Of a DNA stretch of 64,000 bases, positions 34,441 to 45,033 are shown in pieces. The stretch's first letter is position 1; each line of letters starts with the position of its first letter. Location of the stretch: NCBI GenBank assembly GCA_002270565.1, contig NQMI01000024.1:62001-126000 (forward strand). The letters run 5' to 3'. The translations under genes were made by a program, and so were the position numbers. Origin of the DNA: Stenocarpella maydis. Lineage: Eukaryota; Ascomycota; Sordariomycetes; Diaporthales; Diaporthaceae. Below the pieces are notes generated by a model that worked only from the letters and a program-made list of their open reading frames with translations, made no database searches and had not been told where the DNA came from.

Positions 34441-35513
34441 GCTAGGCAGATATCAATAGTATGTATCCTATGAAGCCCGTGAGGGTTGCCTGACTGACTG
34501 ATTAGCTTTGTCTAATGCTGGGCCTTGCGAATAGGTTAAATACTCCACCAGAGGGTTAGAAGTCCGCTATTGTGGCCTGCTGAGGTGGAGGATTCGTTTG
34601 ATGAGTTGCTAGGGGGCTTCCTGAGTGAGGAAAGTAGTTATTAGGTATATGAGAAGATATAGTTGGTGATAGGAAGCAGTCTGAAGGAGGAAAGTTGTTT
34701 GGTTTGAGTAAAAATGTAGTAAATTTGAGGAATTTGGTGCCCTGTGTAGGGTACTAAATCGATTAGGTATATTTGCCTATCGTAAGGCACTAATTTGTCT
34801 GCGTTGGCCCCTAGCTACCAACCCAACTAGTTGCAGAAAACACTCTTCAACTTATGTAATAATACTTAACTATAACTTCTTTAAATCTCATCCTTATAAC
34901 TTCTAACTAGTACTATTATAACTGCCTTATTCTGCTCTTTCTTGTGGTACCCGCGTGTGGCGGAAATGTCCCTGAATTGCCTTAACTCTCAACCTAACCT
35001 CCTAGGCATAAGAATATAAGAATTGTATAAATCGCTTGTCTAAGTTATAGTTAGATGCCTTATACTAGTACTAATGATGCAAATAATGCTTTAGATTACT
35101 AAAATATGCCTTGATTAGGTTAAAATTAGGTGAGTATGGGGGTAGATACTTCTATTTTATGCCTTTCTAATTAATTGCCTTATAGATCTCCCTGCTGTAG
35201 TGCTAGGAAGCGTTATTTATCATGATAATTAACCTTAGGCCCGGGTATAGGCTTATCTTTAGTAAAATACTTTCTTTTAGCTACTATAGGAAGAATTCTT
35301 TTATTGTATGGCCCTTATATATTGTGATGGTGAGTAAGCTGTTGATTGTGATTGCTAGGAGGATATAGTAGTAAGCGCCTTGCTTAAGAAGACTTTCCAC
35401 CTGTGGAGTATACCTAAGAGGTGCCTAACTCATCCTTCTAGCACTATCACGCTTATCAAGACCCGATTCATTAAGGAAAACAAACATATTAGCTATATGG
35501 CCTGGCTTGTTTG

Positions 35514-36142
35514 TTGTAAACGGAACCGCTCAGCAGGGCGTTGTCACTTCTTGCAAGGAGTTACCCTAGACTTCTTGTAAGGAGTTACCCTAGACTTCTT
35601 GTAAGGAGTTACCCTAGACTTTCTAGCAGGAGTTACCCTAGACTTGCGAGTCAGGCGATTTTCGCTAAGTACGCCCAGTGCGTGCGCGACGCAAGATGAG
35701 TTTGGTGGCTGAGTCGAATTATTTTTGGCCTGCATTGCACCTTAGATTACAGCCTCTGCATTACCCTTATTTCTTACCCAAAAAATATATAACTTGATGC
35801 ATTAGATAGCTTGATTTGTGAAGTTTGTAATGTACTTAATTTTGGGCATTCGCCGAGGGCCTGACTGGTTTGGGCCTGTGGCTTGAACCCAAAGGATTGT
35901 GTGTTGGAAGGGCGGATTCTCCGCGCATTTGCAATTTTGCACCAGAGCCTACCGCAGCGTGCCCAGGGGTGAGACGACGTCGGAGGGTATATAAGGAGGG
36001 CTTACAGAAGCCCAACTTAATTCAATACAAAGTTGTCCAGACCATTGTCAATCGTCCCAATTCGCCTCAGAGCACCACACTGCGACCCTGCCGAATCACA
36101 CACGCTGAACTGAATGCTATTTTATAGCACATATTCATCAGA
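35514..36142 (+). mobile_element. Solo-LTR-like insertion inside copy B, with 5-bp target duplication
   Basis: Comparison with copy A gives exact ends: GTTTG at 35509-35513 is repeated at 36143-36147. The inserted 629 bp is not RIP-decayed, unlike its host. It has a TATA box (GTATATAAGG near 35986-35995), followed by a likely transcribed leader, as expected for an LTR. No TIRs or coding sequence. The end bases (TTGTAAACGG ... CATCAGA) are not the usual TG...CA, so the class is inferred from size, TSD length and promoter. Confidence 0.65.
35546..35641 (+). repeat. Four tandem 24-bp repeats within the LTR-like insertion
   Basis: Units start at 35546, 35570, 35594 and 35618; each ends in GGAGTTACCCTAG. 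Units 2 and 3 are identical, unit 1 differs by one base and unit 4 by several. A minus-strand KSRVTPYK repeat frame is a by-product. U3 enhancer-like repeats are common in LTRs; that role is an inference. Confidence 0.85.
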
Positions 36143-36806
36143 GTTTGCCTACTAGAGGTAGTAGTTGCAAATGCCCTCATCTCGCTGGCAGGCTAGTATG
36201 TATATCCATTTATTGCTTTAGCTATAGGCCCTAAGGGTGTTACCTATTATCTTTGTGGTAATGTTGATTTGGAACTGCTTGGTAAGAAAATACTGCATTT
36301 CGTTAAGGTATAGGTCTAGCTTGATGAGTAAAAGATCTTTAAGCTCCTACCCCATATAATATATGCGTTAGTTAAGCTCTATAGCCTTGTTCTAAGTAAT
36401 TAGGCTAACAAACCTCTAGGGCCCATTGCTCTAGCTTAATTATATTCGATAGTGATAGTGATGGTATGCGTAAGGCGATGGTTCGGCTGGTAGCAACCCT
36501 TTGATGGTACATCTGAATAGTTGTACAACCAACTCGGAATTCAGCCTGTAGCTATTTATTAGGTAGTGCTGGGTTAGAATGCAAATAGAACTCTAACCGC
36601 TGGAGCTTATTATTTATTAGGTGATGATGGCATATTGTGAGACCCTTATATTTGCCTATTTAGGGGCGTTTGTGATGTAAATAGGGTTGAAGTTGTTGTC
36701 TAGGTGAGAATTGTGAGTTTCCTGACTTTGCACTAAAATTTGGGTGGTTAGTGCGGCAAATGCTAATTTAGCTGGGGGGGGGCTTAGTCTCGTTTTTCCG
36801 ACACAG

Positions 36807-37740
36807 AGGTAGATTCCGGATCTGGAGCATGGCCTGGGATGGGCCAGCGTGGGCTTTGTGACATCCAACATCACGCCATGGCGATGTAATCACCATCAAT
36901 TACGCAAGACTTAGAAATTGCCAGGCAGGCGCTCGTCGTGTGTCCCCAAGAAACGCTAAGCTCCCTGAGGCTCAAGACGTTCCTCTAAGCAGCCCTTGTG
37001 GAACCCGAACGAACCAGTCAATGACGCTTCCAAGGTTGCACAAACCCTCCGAGGCAGATGTGAGAAGCCGTTGTCTGCAAGGCTGGGGGATGACCCATCC
37101 GATCAAGACCCAGGACAAAGCACAACCCGCCGCGGATCGGACCCGCCAAATCGGTCCGTGGGCCACGGAATCATCGATCAATCGGCCGACTCGCCGCGCT
37201 TTCCGTCATGACTTTACTCTGCCGTGCTCCGAGTCACACCCGTGCAACAAACGGCAGTGATCGACAGGAACCAGGTTGCGTCAATGGGGAGCCGGACTGC
37301 TCGTTTCCGCATTGATGCGTCAGGCGGTAGGTAGTGCGTACCCAGCGGTCCGGTACCGATCTGCGGGACGCTGGTGTGCCGCCCGGGCGTATTCTCAGAC
37401 GTGGTGGCTCTACGGCTGGCGATGATGCACTCCACTTGTTCGCGCTGGACGCAGGAGTCGTCATGGCCACGACCATGACAGCCCATGCGAAGCTGAACGC
37501 CAGCAGAATGGATGTTGGGCAGGGCATTGCATATAAGGTGGGAAAAATCCCCAGTTATTCGTCGCTGGAGTTTCACCATGGGATCAACGTCAGAAGCCCA
37601 CAGCACGTCACCAGATCAGCACCCGAGACACATTCCCCGCGAGAACCGCATTTCCGGAATTCGGACCACAATTCCAGTCAGAATCCACGTGCGCGTGGGC
37701 GCTAAACCTTAAGTCGACCACCAATAAACAATCAACCATC
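36807..37740. other. Intergenic, CHZ1 upstream region
   Basis: GC-normal DNA resumes immediately after the transposon end. Overlapping open frames on both strands have no domain. Nothing specific recognised. Confidence 0.5.
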
Positions 37741-38047
37741 ATGTCTGCCAACGACGAGACCTACAACTACAGCACCCAGGGCGGCGAGATCCCCGTGCAA
37801 GACGATAACGCACCCATGGACGGGGGAGTGGATTCTGCAACCGGTGACTCTGACGCTCAGCTCGGTATGTATGCCGTACGGTGAGGGAGGTTCTTGATCA
37901 ACATCGCTCACAGTGGAAAATGTAGAGCGCGACGACAATGAGGCCATTGACACTTCCAACATTGTCGAGGGCCGCACCCGGGGCGCCAAGCCTGAGGCCG
38001 GCTCCTACCGCGAGCCTGGCGACACTGAGGCGTTGCCCGACGAGTAA
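37741..38047 (+). CDS. CHZ1: Histone chaperone with CHZ domain
   Basis: Chz1 binds H2A.Z-H2B dimers and supports their exchange by SWR1. Model join(37741..37864, 37914..38047) gives 85 residues. The 49-nt intron has a GTATGT donor and CACAG acceptor and is phase 1. The protein is acidic: MSANDETYNYSTQGGE, then VQDDNAP, DAQLVENVERDDNEAIDTSN and IVEGRTRGAKPEAG, which is the CHZ-type AIDxSNIxxxRTRG core, ending EPGDTEALPDE. The short length and terminal core are normal for Pezizomycotina members. It is too short to be found as one open frame because the intron splits it. Confidence 0.85.
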
Positions 38048-39907
38048 GGCCTGAGCCTGGACATGGGGTCTTTTCAGCAGTGCACCTGTACGATAGTCGC
38101 GTTTGGACAGGATACTATTGCGTGTATGAATACAATGTAGTGTCACCTACACCGCGTCTGAGGTATGAGGTTTCATTCGGGACGTGTATCTTGTCTACCT
38201 GGGGTCTCAACTAGATCCCATTAGTAGGCCAAAGGTATCCAGCTCGCCTTTGGCGGCGTATAGACTGCAGGTGAGGTTTGGTACAGCTGCCTGCACCGCT
38301 ACGGAAGTTAGCCGAGCGGGGCCTAGGCGGGCGTGGCGTGGCGCCAGCGGCCGGAGGCTTGCGTACCTGACACCACTGGGATCCTACGAACGGGTCATGG
38401 GCGGAGGCTGGCGTGTCGAGAAGAAACAAATGCGTATGAGGCTGGACAATGCTTCTTTGGCGTCCCGCCGACGCATGCTGAGGCTCAGCCACGAAATGGA
38501 GCTCACCGCTTTCGATGTGCTACGGAGGTTAAGCGCCTCTGTCTGGTAGCGGAGATTCAAGAGGGAACAGGGTGCGAGGGTGCCTCCATCTTCGCACAGG
38601 TCTGTGGAGCTTACTACTAAGTACTTCCCAGGTTCCAGGAATGGAGATATGCGGCCCCACGTGCGAGCTGATCCAGGGTGTTTACCTAAGAGGAACCGAT
38701 GTGAAACCTGGGGGATTAGCAGGCGGAGTCAAGATTTGACGAGCTGAGTGTTGATCCGGTGGCAGCGTCAAGTCGCGCCATGTGCTGCTTGCTGGAGGGT
38801 AAACTGTCCAGCCAGAGAGCCCCAGACTGCCGACGCTGGTGGCACAACAGCCGAGGGATGCATCCTAGCCCTGTGCAAGGAGGCAGCTCGATAACCTTGA
38901 TAAAAGGAGATTCCCTGTCACCAACGGGCGCCTCTCCCCAGATGTTGGAAAGATCGACGTCGGCCGTCCAGGTTTCCACGGCGGGATCGCGGGGGGGTTA
39001 TCTGGGGACACGCAGAGTCTTCATGACTGGGCCATCACACGTCTTGCCGATTCGAGAAGGGACGAGAGGTATTCCTACCGGAGGTTACCTGGGGCGTACA
39101 CGGCGCTGTGAAACAGAGGATAAGTATCTAGTGCAGTATAGGTATAAAGCGGATGCCCCCACAGCTGTATCCACCGGTTCGAGAGGGTGGTTTCGGGGGA
39201 GGTCCAGGTGGGCTGCAGGAAGATGGAGAAGCTCGATCGCCGGCCAGTGGCTCGCCTGCACGAGTCAACAGGGCACCAAGGTTGCTGCATCCCCATGGGG
39301 CATGTCCCACAGAATCCCCATGGCACAAGGATGGCGGGGAGGGGTATCAGTGTCCGAGGCTGGCCTGGACCAAAATCCCGAATGCAGATGCCACGAGATG
39401 ACCTTGAATAATACCGAGCACTCCGTACTGCACTGCTACTGTGTATGTAGATACAACACTACAGAATCACCCACCGCTGTGCGCACAAGGTTCAGCCCTG
39501 GCTATCAAGTTGCCCTGAGGCGGCCCGCGCTGGAAAATTCTGCAAAGTTTCCGCCACCATGTCAGCCGAAGCCGAAGCCACTGCCGGCGCCAGGGGGATG
39601 GGCAGGCGGGCAAGCAAAGAAGTCTCTACCGTCAGGCCAAAAGTGGTCAAAACCCCCGAGGTTCCCCAGGCCAAGCTTGACCAAAGCAGGGAAGCCGAGC
39701 CGCCTCCTGGCCCAGGACGGATGGTGATGACCTCATGCCGCTCACCCACACCTCTGCCCGCGACGCCTCATCCGCAACGCTACCCGTCCTCTGCCTCCCG
39801 CCTTGGCCTATCAGAGCCGCAGCCAGCATGCGGTGGCCAGCATCTACGTAGTCTGCACAGTACATACTATGCCCTCACGTCTCTGTCCTCACCACACCAC
39901 CATGTGC

Positions 39908-39947
<40 letters not shown>

Positions 39948-40578
39948 CACGCATGAGTCGAACTCGATGCAACAGTACTTGGGCCCTGCTGCATGTCTGC
40001 TTACACTAGTGTAGCACCACACTCGCCAGAGATTGTCGGTCAGATATTCAGGGACCTTGTTGCTACCGCTGCCTATCAGCGACGCCGGACGTTGGGCCAA
40101 GGTGGACCATCGATCGGCAGCGCCCACATCGACCACCCCAGCCCGACCCCAGCCCGACCCCAGCCTGCTCTCCCCGAGCTGCATACTCGTGACCGATCAG
40201 ATCATCCCCGAGGCTGGCGTCTGGCTCGTCGAGGGAATGGACAGGCAGGCGATGACTGATGGGCAGGCGGATGGATGGATGGGACGTGGGGTTGCAGATG
40301 TTGCCTTTGCCTGCGATGGTACACTGCATACATATAAGACGGGCCTGCCCTCGTGCAACCCTGAGCCGCGAGAGGTGCCTTCCTCGACCCCTCACCGGCG
40401 AATGAACCTGGCCTGCCTTCTGTCTGCCTGCCTGCCTGTCTGCCTGCCTGCCTGTCTGCCTGTTCTCTCCATCCTGCAGGCCAACCGTTCTGCTGTGGAG
40501 ATAATCCGGACAAAGAGTCCTTCTGCCCGCCCCGATCTTCAACCTCACCCACCCCGCGAGGGTGACTTCGACACAAAC
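38048..40578. other. Long intergenic region, sugar-transporter upstream DNA
   Basis: About 2.5 kb without a supported gene. It holds a (TG)17 microsatellite at 39911-39944 and a CTGCCTGC/CTGT tandem at about 40419-40464. An open frame of 322 codons at 38759-39727 has no domain and unlikely composition. Confidence 0.55.
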
Positions 40579-42457
40579 ATGGCGCCTCCCACCTTCTGCG
40601 GCCTGTCAGGCCGGCCGCTCTCCCTGCTCGTGTCCGTCATCGCGACTACGGGTTTCGTGCTGTTCGGATATGATCAAGGGTTCGTAGGCTGCCCATGCGC
40701 CTCCTTCAACACGGGCTGCTAACATGCGTCACCGTGCAGTGTCATGAGCGGCATCATCACCGCACGTCCCTTCAATGACCTATTCGAGACCACGAGGAAC
40801 AACAGCACCATGCAGGGGTTCACCACGGCCATCTACGAGATCGGATGTCTCTTTGGCGCCATGCTCGTTCTCGGGTTTGGCGATCTCCTCGTCAGTACCA
40901 CCCTTCCCCTGCTGCATGATTGCCCCATCTTTCCGTCGCGGAATGCTCCAGGATGCATCGCCACCCTGGGACGCGCAGCAGGTCATTGACACGTACTAGG
41001 GCCGCCGTCGCGTTATAATCATGGGAGGCATCGTCATGATAATCGGCGTCATCATCCAGGTCACCGCCATGCGCGGCACCTCGTCCCCGTTCGCGCAGTT
41101 CATCGTCGGCCGCGTGGTGATGGGCATCGGAAACGGCATGAACACGTCCACCATCCCCACGTACCAGGCCGAGTGCTCGCGGACCACGAACCGCGGCCTG
41201 CTCATCTGCATCGAGGGCGGCGTCATCGCCTTCGGCACGTGCATCGCCTACTGGATCGACTACGGCGCCAGCTATGGCCCGGACGACCTGACGTGGCGCT
41301 TCCCCATCGCCTTCCAGATCATCTTCGCCCTCATAATCTCGGTGCCCATGTGGTTCCTGCCCGAGTCCCCCCGCTGGCTGCTGACCCACGAGCGCTACGA
41401 GGAGGCCGAGAGGGTCATCGCCGCCCTGAGGGGGTACGAGCTCGAGAGCGACGAGACGGCCATGGAGCGCGACGTCATTGTCGACTCGATCCGCGCCTCG
41501 GGCGGCTTCTCCAAGTCGACGCCATACAGCACCCTCTTCACCAACGGCAAGACGCAGCACTTCCGCCGCATGATGCTCGGCGCGTCGTCGCAGCTTATGC
41601 AGCAGATCGGGGGCTGCAACGCGGTCATCTACTACTTCCCCATCCTGTTCGAGGAGTCCATCATGCCGGGGAACCGCAACCTGTCGCTCATCCTGGGCGG
41701 CGTCAACATGATCGTGTACTCCATCTTTGCCACCGTGTCGTGGTTCATCATTGAGCGCGTGGGGCGCAGGAAGCTGTTCCTGTACGGCACCATCGGCCAG
41801 ATGACGTCCATGATCATCACCTTCTCGTGCCTGATCCCGGGGACGCAGACGGCGGCCAAGGGCGCGGCGGTGGGGCTCTTCACCTACATCGCGAGCTTCG
41901 GCGCCAGCTGGCTGCCCCTGCCGTGGCTGTACCCGGCCGAGGTGAACCCCATCAAGACGCGGGCCAAGGCCAACGCCGTGTCGACGTGCACCAACTGGCT
42001 CTTCAACTTCCTGGTGGTGATGGTGACGCCCATCATGATCACCAACATCGGCTGGGGCACGTACCTCTTCTTCGCCGTGGTCAACGCCTGCTTCCTGCCC
42101 GTCATCTGGATCTTCTACCCGGAGACGGCGCGCCGCTCGCTCGAGGAGATCGACATCATCTTCGCCAAGGGCTCCGTCGAGAACATGTCGTACGTCCGCG
42201 CCGCCAAGGAGCTGCCCTTCCTCACCGACGAGGAGGTCGAGCGGGAGGCCATGCGCTACGGCCTCATCGAGACGGTCGAGAGGATCCACCACCACCACAC
42301 CACCGCCACTGCTGTCGGCGGCGGCGGCGGCGACCCGGAGAAGACGGCCGCGGGCCGCAAGTCGACCGACTCGGAGAAGGCGTACGCCGTGCAGACCCGC
42401 AGCGGCAACAGCTCCGACGACGCCGACGCCCCCGCGGGCGGCCTCGGCACTGTCTAG
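40579..42457 (+). CDS. MFS sugar transporter
   Basis: Model join(40579..40679, 40740..40890, 41000..42457) gives 569 residues; phases agree. Introns are 60 nt (GTTCGT donor, GCTAAC branch) and 109 nt (GTCAGT donor). Sugar-porter signatures: FVLFGYDQG joined to VMSGII in TM1; GDLL joined to GRRRVIIMGG (loop 2-3); RVVMGIGNGMNTSTIPTYQAE; PESPRWLLTHERYEEA (loop 6-7); LMQQIGGCNAVIYYFPILF; and FFYPET-like WIFYPETARRSLEEID near the end. Twelve membrane segments are expected at the plasma membrane. The C-tail is His-, Gly- and Ser-rich. Closest type is a hexose/HXT-like or quinate-like carrier; the substrate is unknown. Codons are extremely GC-rich. Confidence 0.93.
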
Positions 42458-43042
42458 GCGGCGCGGGACTGTCGCGCGACTGGTGTGTTACGGGAGGCCC
42501 AAGGGAAAGGAGCCCGAGAGCCGTACTGGCACGGGTACCTGAGCAACCATGAAGCCAGAGGCACACGTGCGAGCAGGAGCGGGTTGGGAGCCGCGGTGTT
42601 GGCCAATGTGCAGGCGGATCCTGTACTTGTGTAATGCTTTTCTTTAGATACCCGGTCGTCACCTCGCCAGGGACGATCTTTTCAAGATTAGAGATCCGAG
42701 ACCGTGCATAGATGGGCGCATACAAAAGATGGTCTCTTTCTAATTAATCCTGGTGTTGTCATGCCACTGTCGTGATAAATAATATGCCGTCATGTGCACC
42801 GTCCCAATATGGCCCAGATGACACCTCCCCCCGACCCCACCTTGGCCAGCCCCGTAGCGACTTGAGCCCCGTTCCAGAAAAAAAAAAAAAAAAAAAAAAC
42901 TCAATGACTCCCTTGTGCCTCCGAAGGCGACTTGTTGAATCTTAGAACCGAGAGAGTGACGAGCAGCAAAGAGGGAAACTGAGAGTTATGCAAAGGAGGG
43001 TTGCCTCTGATGAAGCGCAACCGCAGGGGATGAATGAATGCC
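42458..43042. other. Intergenic with poly-A tract
   Basis: Contains a run of A at about 42878-42899. No gene seen. Confidence 0.6.
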
Positions 43043-43430
43043 TCAAGCCTCCCAGTCCTGGTGCCGCGGGCGGCCCCTCAGCTCGTCCGGGTCGGGCCTG
43101 CGGCGGAACAGGCCGTTGGCGCGGCTCCCGAGCCGGTGAAGCCTGGCGGCGAGCATGTCCTCCACGGCGAAGCTCTGCGCGCCTCGTTAGCTCATTATGT
43201 CCAGGTCGACGTGGGGGAGAAGAGATGGGGGAGAGGGGGGGGGACAAAAAAAACCCAAGAAACATTTGGGGGGGGGTTTCTTAACATACCGAGGTGTAGT
43301 GGTTTGAGTAGATAGCCTCTGAGGTGCCGAGGGGCAGGTTCTTGTGGGCGGAGCGGATGCTTGTCACGTAGGCCCTGCCGAGGTGCTGCGCGCGGCTGTC
43401 GAGCACGGCGGGGACGACCGAGTGTGCCAT
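43043..43430 (-). CDS. Small conserved-looking orphan protein, 90 residues
   Basis: Model complement(43043..43174, 43290..43430) gives 90 residues. The 115-nt intron has a GTATGT donor, a perfect GCTAAC branch site and a CGCGCAG acceptor, and is phase 0. The start is MAHSVVPAVLDSRAQHLGRA; the second exon begins SFAVEDMLAARLHRLGSRAN and ends RPRHQDWEA. It is basic, probably helical, with no signal peptide or membrane segment. The codon use (GC-rich third positions) and clean splice signals argue that it is real. Family and function not recognised. It lies between the transporter and the PKS cluster, outside the likely cluster border. Confidence 0.6.
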
Positions 43431-45033
43431 GTTTTGGTGGTTGGTTCTTGTGTCGATGTGTGGTCGGTCTGTAGGTGCCTGTGTCTGTCCTCCCAGGGCA
43501 CAGTGTGAGTGAGTGAGTGACCTTGGTGATATGCTACTACTACTACTGGCTGGGGAGAGAGAGGAAGCAAGCAGAGCAGGGCGGAGACACACGATAGTCA
43601 CGATAGAGGAGAGAGGGGGGACAGACAGAATCTATATCTCACACTATCGTATAGTTTTTTTTCTCTTCTTCTTTCTTTTCTCGTTCTTCTCTTCTCCATC
43701 ATGCCATTTCATGCAGGTACAGGGGAAATGTTGCCATGTCATTTGATGCCAATGTTTATGGGTTAATTTTTTAATTTCCCGTCACCGCCCCCCCACCTTG
43801 TTTTCACCTTACCCTTGGGACCCCTCCCCTGGCAGCACGAGCGCACAGGCAGCGCCACACCAGACCGCCTCTTAGGTGGCGCGCCTCACGGGATGCGTCA
43901 CCACCGTCACCACCGTCACCCCGTGCGACATTGGGGCTGCAGCGACCGCGACTGACCTGGCTCATACATATATATCATATATTACCGCATCGCGAGGCGG
44001 ATGCTGTCAGCGGGTTTTGGGCTTGAGGGAAGAGAGAGAGAGACACACACACACACAGAGAGAGAGGAGGGGGAGAGACCTGAGTCTTTTGCTTTGAGTA
44101 AAACAAGCCCACATGCTGAGGGGTGATGTGAGATCAATTTTTTCCTTCTTCTTCTTTCGCTGATTGAGTAGAGTTTTCACATCGTGGCATCTGCGCTCGC
44201 TCATCCCAAAGGAAAAAAAGAAGAAAATAATGGTTCTGTCCTCTGACAAGCCACCCACCCCCTTCTCGTCCGATCTCAGTAGCGCCGTCCAGGGGGGGGT
44301 GGTTCGTCCGCGAGCCAACGAGAGATCGATCACAACGGCGATTTTTTAGGGAGGGGTTGCGTGCGGCACGGGCGGCTGACACCCCCCCTCTTGTCTTGCT
44401 TTGCTCGTGGCTTTCATTCTCCTCGCTCACGAGAAAAAGCCCGCTAACTTTGTGTGTGTGTGTGTGTGTTTTTATTACCCCAGGATCTGCTTGAATCGAT
44501 CTCGGTACGTGACCACCGACAACCAACCAACTAGGTCATGGTGGTGGACCCTTAAGTTTTGGTTTGGGTTTGGGAAGCACGCCGTGCACACATGCGACGG
44601 GTCACCATCTTGGTCGCGTGCCTAACCTGAACACTGCCTGCTACCTCCAACAAGTTAAGGAGCTACACTGATCCCACTGCTTTGCATGTCTTCTGTGTAT
44701 GCCTGTGCACGGTCAAGATCTGCGGCGATGCTACCCTCTGACTGCCTGCGCGCCTCTATCTCCGGACTTTCTCCGAGTCTGCTGCTCCTTGCACTATCCA
44801 GGTAGTCGGCCATCTGTTGGTCCAAGCCATGGAATCAATTTGTTCTGTGTCATATAAAGTGTATATATATGTATATGGAAGGAAAAGATTCGATAAACAC
44901 TGTTATCCGCACCTTGCCTAGGAAAAACATAAGAAGGCCTCGTTACGGTTTCCGTCTTCCATGCCTAACCTAACCCCCCAAGAACCCTTCTCAGGTAACA
45001 TGCCTGGGATGATCTCATCCACGCGGGCAACCC
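43431..45033. other. Low-complexity intergenic DNA, cluster left border
   Basis: Pyrimidine/purine tracts and microsatellites: GTGAGTGA at 43500, CT-rich 43655-43695, GAGAGA/CACACA at 44025-44075, and (GT)n at 44450-44470. No gene supported. A GTATATATATGTATATGG stretch near 44860 lies downstream of the PKS. Confidence 0.6.

Larger units (their letters stand above)
34800..36640 (-). pseudogene. Decayed DDE_3 transposase, copy B, split by an insertion
   Basis: Same minus-strand transposase as copy A, collinear with 22930-24170, interrupted by the 629-bp insertion at 35514-36142. Differences from copy A are mostly T here where copy A keeps C at CpA sites, that is, RIP on the plus strand. Many stops; inactive. 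Confidence 0.7.
32226..36806 (-). mobile_element. Tc1/mariner-like element copy B with long terminal inverted repeats
   Basis: The left end CTGTGTCGGAAAAACGAGAC at 32226 is matched in reverse at the right end (GTCTCGTTTTTCCGACACAG, ending 36806). The inverted similarity continues for roughly 85-90 bp (GCTAAATTAGCATTTGC, AAATTTTGG, GGAAAC). The element is 4581 bp including a 629-bp later insertion. It holds a plus-strand accessory ORF in the left half and a minus-strand DDE_3 transposase in the right half, convergently arranged, both full of RIP-type stops. No clear target-site duplication was found. Confidence 0.78.

Noticed and set aside
35546..35641. CRISPR-like regular repeats
   Set aside because: Repeats are back to back with no spacers, in a eukaryotic LTR-like insertion.
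38759..39727. 322-codon plus-strand open frame
   Set aside because: No domain, odd composition rich in Trp, Arg and Gly, no splice or start context; likely chance openness in GC-rich intergenic DNA.
40892..42298. 468-codon minus-strand open frame
   Set aside because: Antisense shadow of the MFS transporter, produced by its GC-rich third positions.
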